A DNA stretch of 21,024 nt from a virus: IMG/VR virus record IMGVR_UViG_3300030101_002774, positions 1 to 21,024 of that record; one strand, given 5' to 3'. Shown piece by piece: positions 19,674-21,024 of the stretch. How positions within the stretch are numbered: position 1 is the stretch's first letter; each line of letters opens with the position of its first letter. The notes under the pieces were generated by a model, which worked only from the letters and a program-made list of their open reading frames with translations, was not told the origin of the DNA and made no database searches. A program made the translations under genes and the position numbers.

Positions 19674-20060
19674 TTAAACTGTGCCGATTGTTAATGCTCC
19701 ATTACCTTGAAGTGCAACTGTTCTTGTAGTCATTCCATCTAAAGTAACGCCAACTGACATACTTGTAACAATGCCAGTTCCAGTAAAGCTTTGATCTCCA
19801 GAACTGTTACCCTCTGGCAAAAACACAAAAGATAAACTTGAACCTTGAGTTAATGATTCTTGTTGTGCATTTTCTTCATTATAGTTCATATCAATAGAAG
19901 CTGTAAATGTACCTCTACCTGCTTTAAAAGTTTTGCTTGAATCTTCTAATGAAGTATCTTCAACAACGTCATGTGTAGTGTCTATTGTAAAACCAGTAAC
20001 ATTACCGATTGCAGTTCCACCTACAGTAACAACGCCCTCTTTTCCGTGATGTGTAGCCAT
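19674..20060 (-). CDS. Major tail protein (tail tube)
   Basis: A 128-residue beta-rich protein: KEGVVTVGGTAIGNVTGFTI, then VVEDTSLEDSSKTFKAGRGT, FTASIDMNYN and a GTGIVTSMSVGVTLDGMTTR end. These are typical of the tail tube fold of lambda-like and GTA-like phages, where hexameric rings stack into the tube. Length fits small tube proteins. Start ATG 20060 has an AGGAGG-type site (AAAGGAGGTC) just upstream, the strongest in the tail module, in keeping with high expression. Confidence 0.85.
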   Translation of the reverse strand: MATHHGKEGVVTVGGTAIGNVTGFTIDTTHDVVEDTSLEDSSKTFKAGRGTFTASIDMNYNEENAQQESLTQGSSLSFVFLPEGNSSGDQSFTGTGIVTSMSVGVTLDGMTTRTVALQGNGALTIGTV

Positions 20061-20219
20061 TTAGACCTCCTTTTGCTCGTCTTGTTTTATCACTTCTTCT
20101 TTTTTCTTTGTAACATTTTTTTCATTAGTTTTGTAGCCTAATTTTTTGTAATGCTCCAAAAAATCTTCTGTTATGGTAATTTCGTCATCACCTTTTATCA
20201 TTGTAATATCTTTAGCCAT
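20061..20219 (-). CDS. Small tail-module protein (52 residues)
   Basis: A 52-residue frame that fills the gap between the terminator-like and major tail protein genes. It reads MAKDITMIKGDDEITITEDF, then LEHYKKLGYK and a Lys/Glu-rich tail. Its start shares a base with the previous stop (TAATG). Its last codons hold the AGGAGG site of the major tail protein. Small proteins with a short beta part, a 'Y...GY' motif and a charged tail are common at this position in marine phages. Role unknown. Confidence 0.7.
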   Translation of the reverse strand: MAKDITMIKGDDEITITEDFLEHYKKLGYKTNEKNVTKKKEEVIKQDEQKEV

Positions 20220-20662
20220 TATGCACTCCCTCTTGTAAATTCATAGAATACTCTTGCTGTAACTCTAACGCCCCCATAAGGGTAAATTGTACCCTCATCA
20301 GTAGTAACGTCAACAATTTGTGTATCTAAAGCGTTTCCATTTCTTGTAACATCATTATCAAGTGTTTCTTCAATAACTTCAACAATTTGATTTCTTACTG
20401 TATCAATATTTGATGTTGTTCCCTTACCAAAAGCCACAATTAGAAAATCTATTGTACCAGAATATGTGCCACTACCAGTATCGCCAATGCTTAAAACTTC
20501 TCTTGTTTCATCACCAGATTGTATAAACATTGCAGGAAACTGTGCATCTGAAAGTTCTTCAACTTCAAATGGTTCTCTTGTAATTTTTTTAAACTCAATA
20601 GGGCTTGTAACAGCATCAAGTTTAGTAATTATATCACTTGCTATGTTTTCTCTTTTGCTCAT
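20219..20662 (-). CDS. Tail terminator-like protein
   Basis: A 147-residue alpha/beta protein: IASDIITKLDAVTSPIEFKK, FPAMFIQSGDETREVLSIGD, GTIDFLIVAFGKGTTSNIDT, VIEETLDN and YPYGGVRVTARVFYEFTRG. The order fits gpU-like and GTA-type tail terminators, which cap the tube at the head side. It sits between the neck/head-tail protein and the major tail protein. The start overlaps the stop of the gene upstream by four bases (ATGA). Family assignment is by layout and position. Confidence 0.7.
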   Translation of the reverse strand: MSKRENIASDIITKLDAVTSPIEFKKITREPFEVEELSDAQFPAMFIQSGDETREVLSIGDTGSGTYSGTIDFLIVAFGKGTTSNIDTVRNQIVEVIEETLDNDVTRNGNALDTQIVDVTTDEGTIYPYGGVRVTARVFYEFTRGSA

Positions 20663-21024
20663 ATACGCATCTGTTTAAAATAAAATTTTGAAAATTCACT
20701 TCTCAACTTATCTTCTTCTTTATCACCAATGGCAAAAAAAGGTCGTGTAATTTTTCTTTTGCCAACACCTAAACTATCGTGAAACGAAGCTATCTTTTCT
20801 CTTTCTTTATTAGCAAAAAATAATGTGCTTTTTAAACCACCAGTTCTAAAGTCTAAACTTCTAAACATCTTTCCAGTATCAGTAAGGTCTACAAAACCAG
20901 TTTGTCTACCCCTCTTTTTTCGGCTTCTGACAGTACTTCTTGCATAAGAACGCATTTTACCACCATCTGGCAGTTTACCTGCTTGTGTACGCTTTGTAAT
21001 CATAAGAATAGCCATATTAGATAC
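20659..21024 (-). CDS. Neck or head-tail connection protein, partial at window edge
   Basis: The frame is open to the right edge, so the gene is probably cut; ATG 21015 may be an internal methionine. The visible part (about 121 codons) is very basic: ITKRTQAGKLPDGGKMRSYA, then GFVDLTDTGKMFRSLDFRTG and RPFFAIGDKEEDKLRSEF. The 'RT..G ... Y ... vDLt.tG.M..sl ... RpFf' order is typical of the HK97 gp10-like or virion-morphogenesis group that joins tail and head. The stop overlaps the terminator-like gene's start (ATGA). Confidence 0.7.
   Translation of the reverse strand, partial: VSNMAILMITKRTQAGKLPDGGKMRSYARSTVRSRKKRGRQTGFVDLTDTGKMFRSLDFRTGGLKSTLFFANKEREKIASFHDSLGVGKRKITRPFFAIGDKEEDKLRSEFSKFYFKQMRI

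Overview
The window looks like part of a tailed-phage genome (siphovirus type, lambda-like or gene-transfer-agent-like tail) or a prophage with the same layout. It is very AT-rich, genes are packed with 1-20 base overlaps, and several proteins resemble those of uncultured marine phages. Clear Shine-Dalgarno sites and a lipoprotein of alphaproteobacterial style point to a low-GC marine proteobacterium as host. A SAR11-type host is a guess from AT-richness and protein style, not shown by the sequence. I saw no tRNA, CRISPR array, integrase, insertion sequence or attachment site.

Layout. (1) Positions 21024 to 6118, all on the minus strand, form a late module read leftwards. In order it holds a head-tail or neck protein (cut by the window edge), a tail terminator, a 52-residue protein, the major tail protein, a tail chaperone with a programmed -1 frameshift (G/GT), the tape measure, a distal-tail-like protein, a DUF2163-like protein, a GNAT-like acyltransferase, a 1002-residue gpJ-like tip protein, six or seven fibre and fibre-chaperone genes, a membrane-anchored protein that seems to start at AUA, small membrane or secreted proteins, a T4-type lysozyme, a 3-TM holin and a string of very small lysine-rich genes. 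(2) Positions 5740-6102 hold the only plus-strand gene, a VRR-NUC nuclease; its start codon lies at the base of an inverted repeat. A terminator-like region separates it from the converging late genes. (3) Positions 5684 to 1, on the minus strand, form an early-type operon of about 17 mostly very short genes. They include two OB-fold-like proteins, an HNH protein, two Cys-rich zinc-type proteins, a DUF6378-like protein, an HTH protein, a putative lipoprotein and, at the left edge, the N-terminus of a PD-(D/E)XK exonuclease.

Regulation. Seven early genes share one extended ribosome-binding site (GGAGTTC), often preceded by AAT repeats; in several cases the cassette also encodes the last residues of the gene upstream. 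Two promoter-like sites (near 5572-5601 and 3887-3914) carry the same ACCTAG/CTAGGT palindrome over the -10 element, which suggests one repressor acting on both. At least nine genes below about 60 residues were found by reading the gaps and overlaps directly; after adding them no gap above 300 bases remains.
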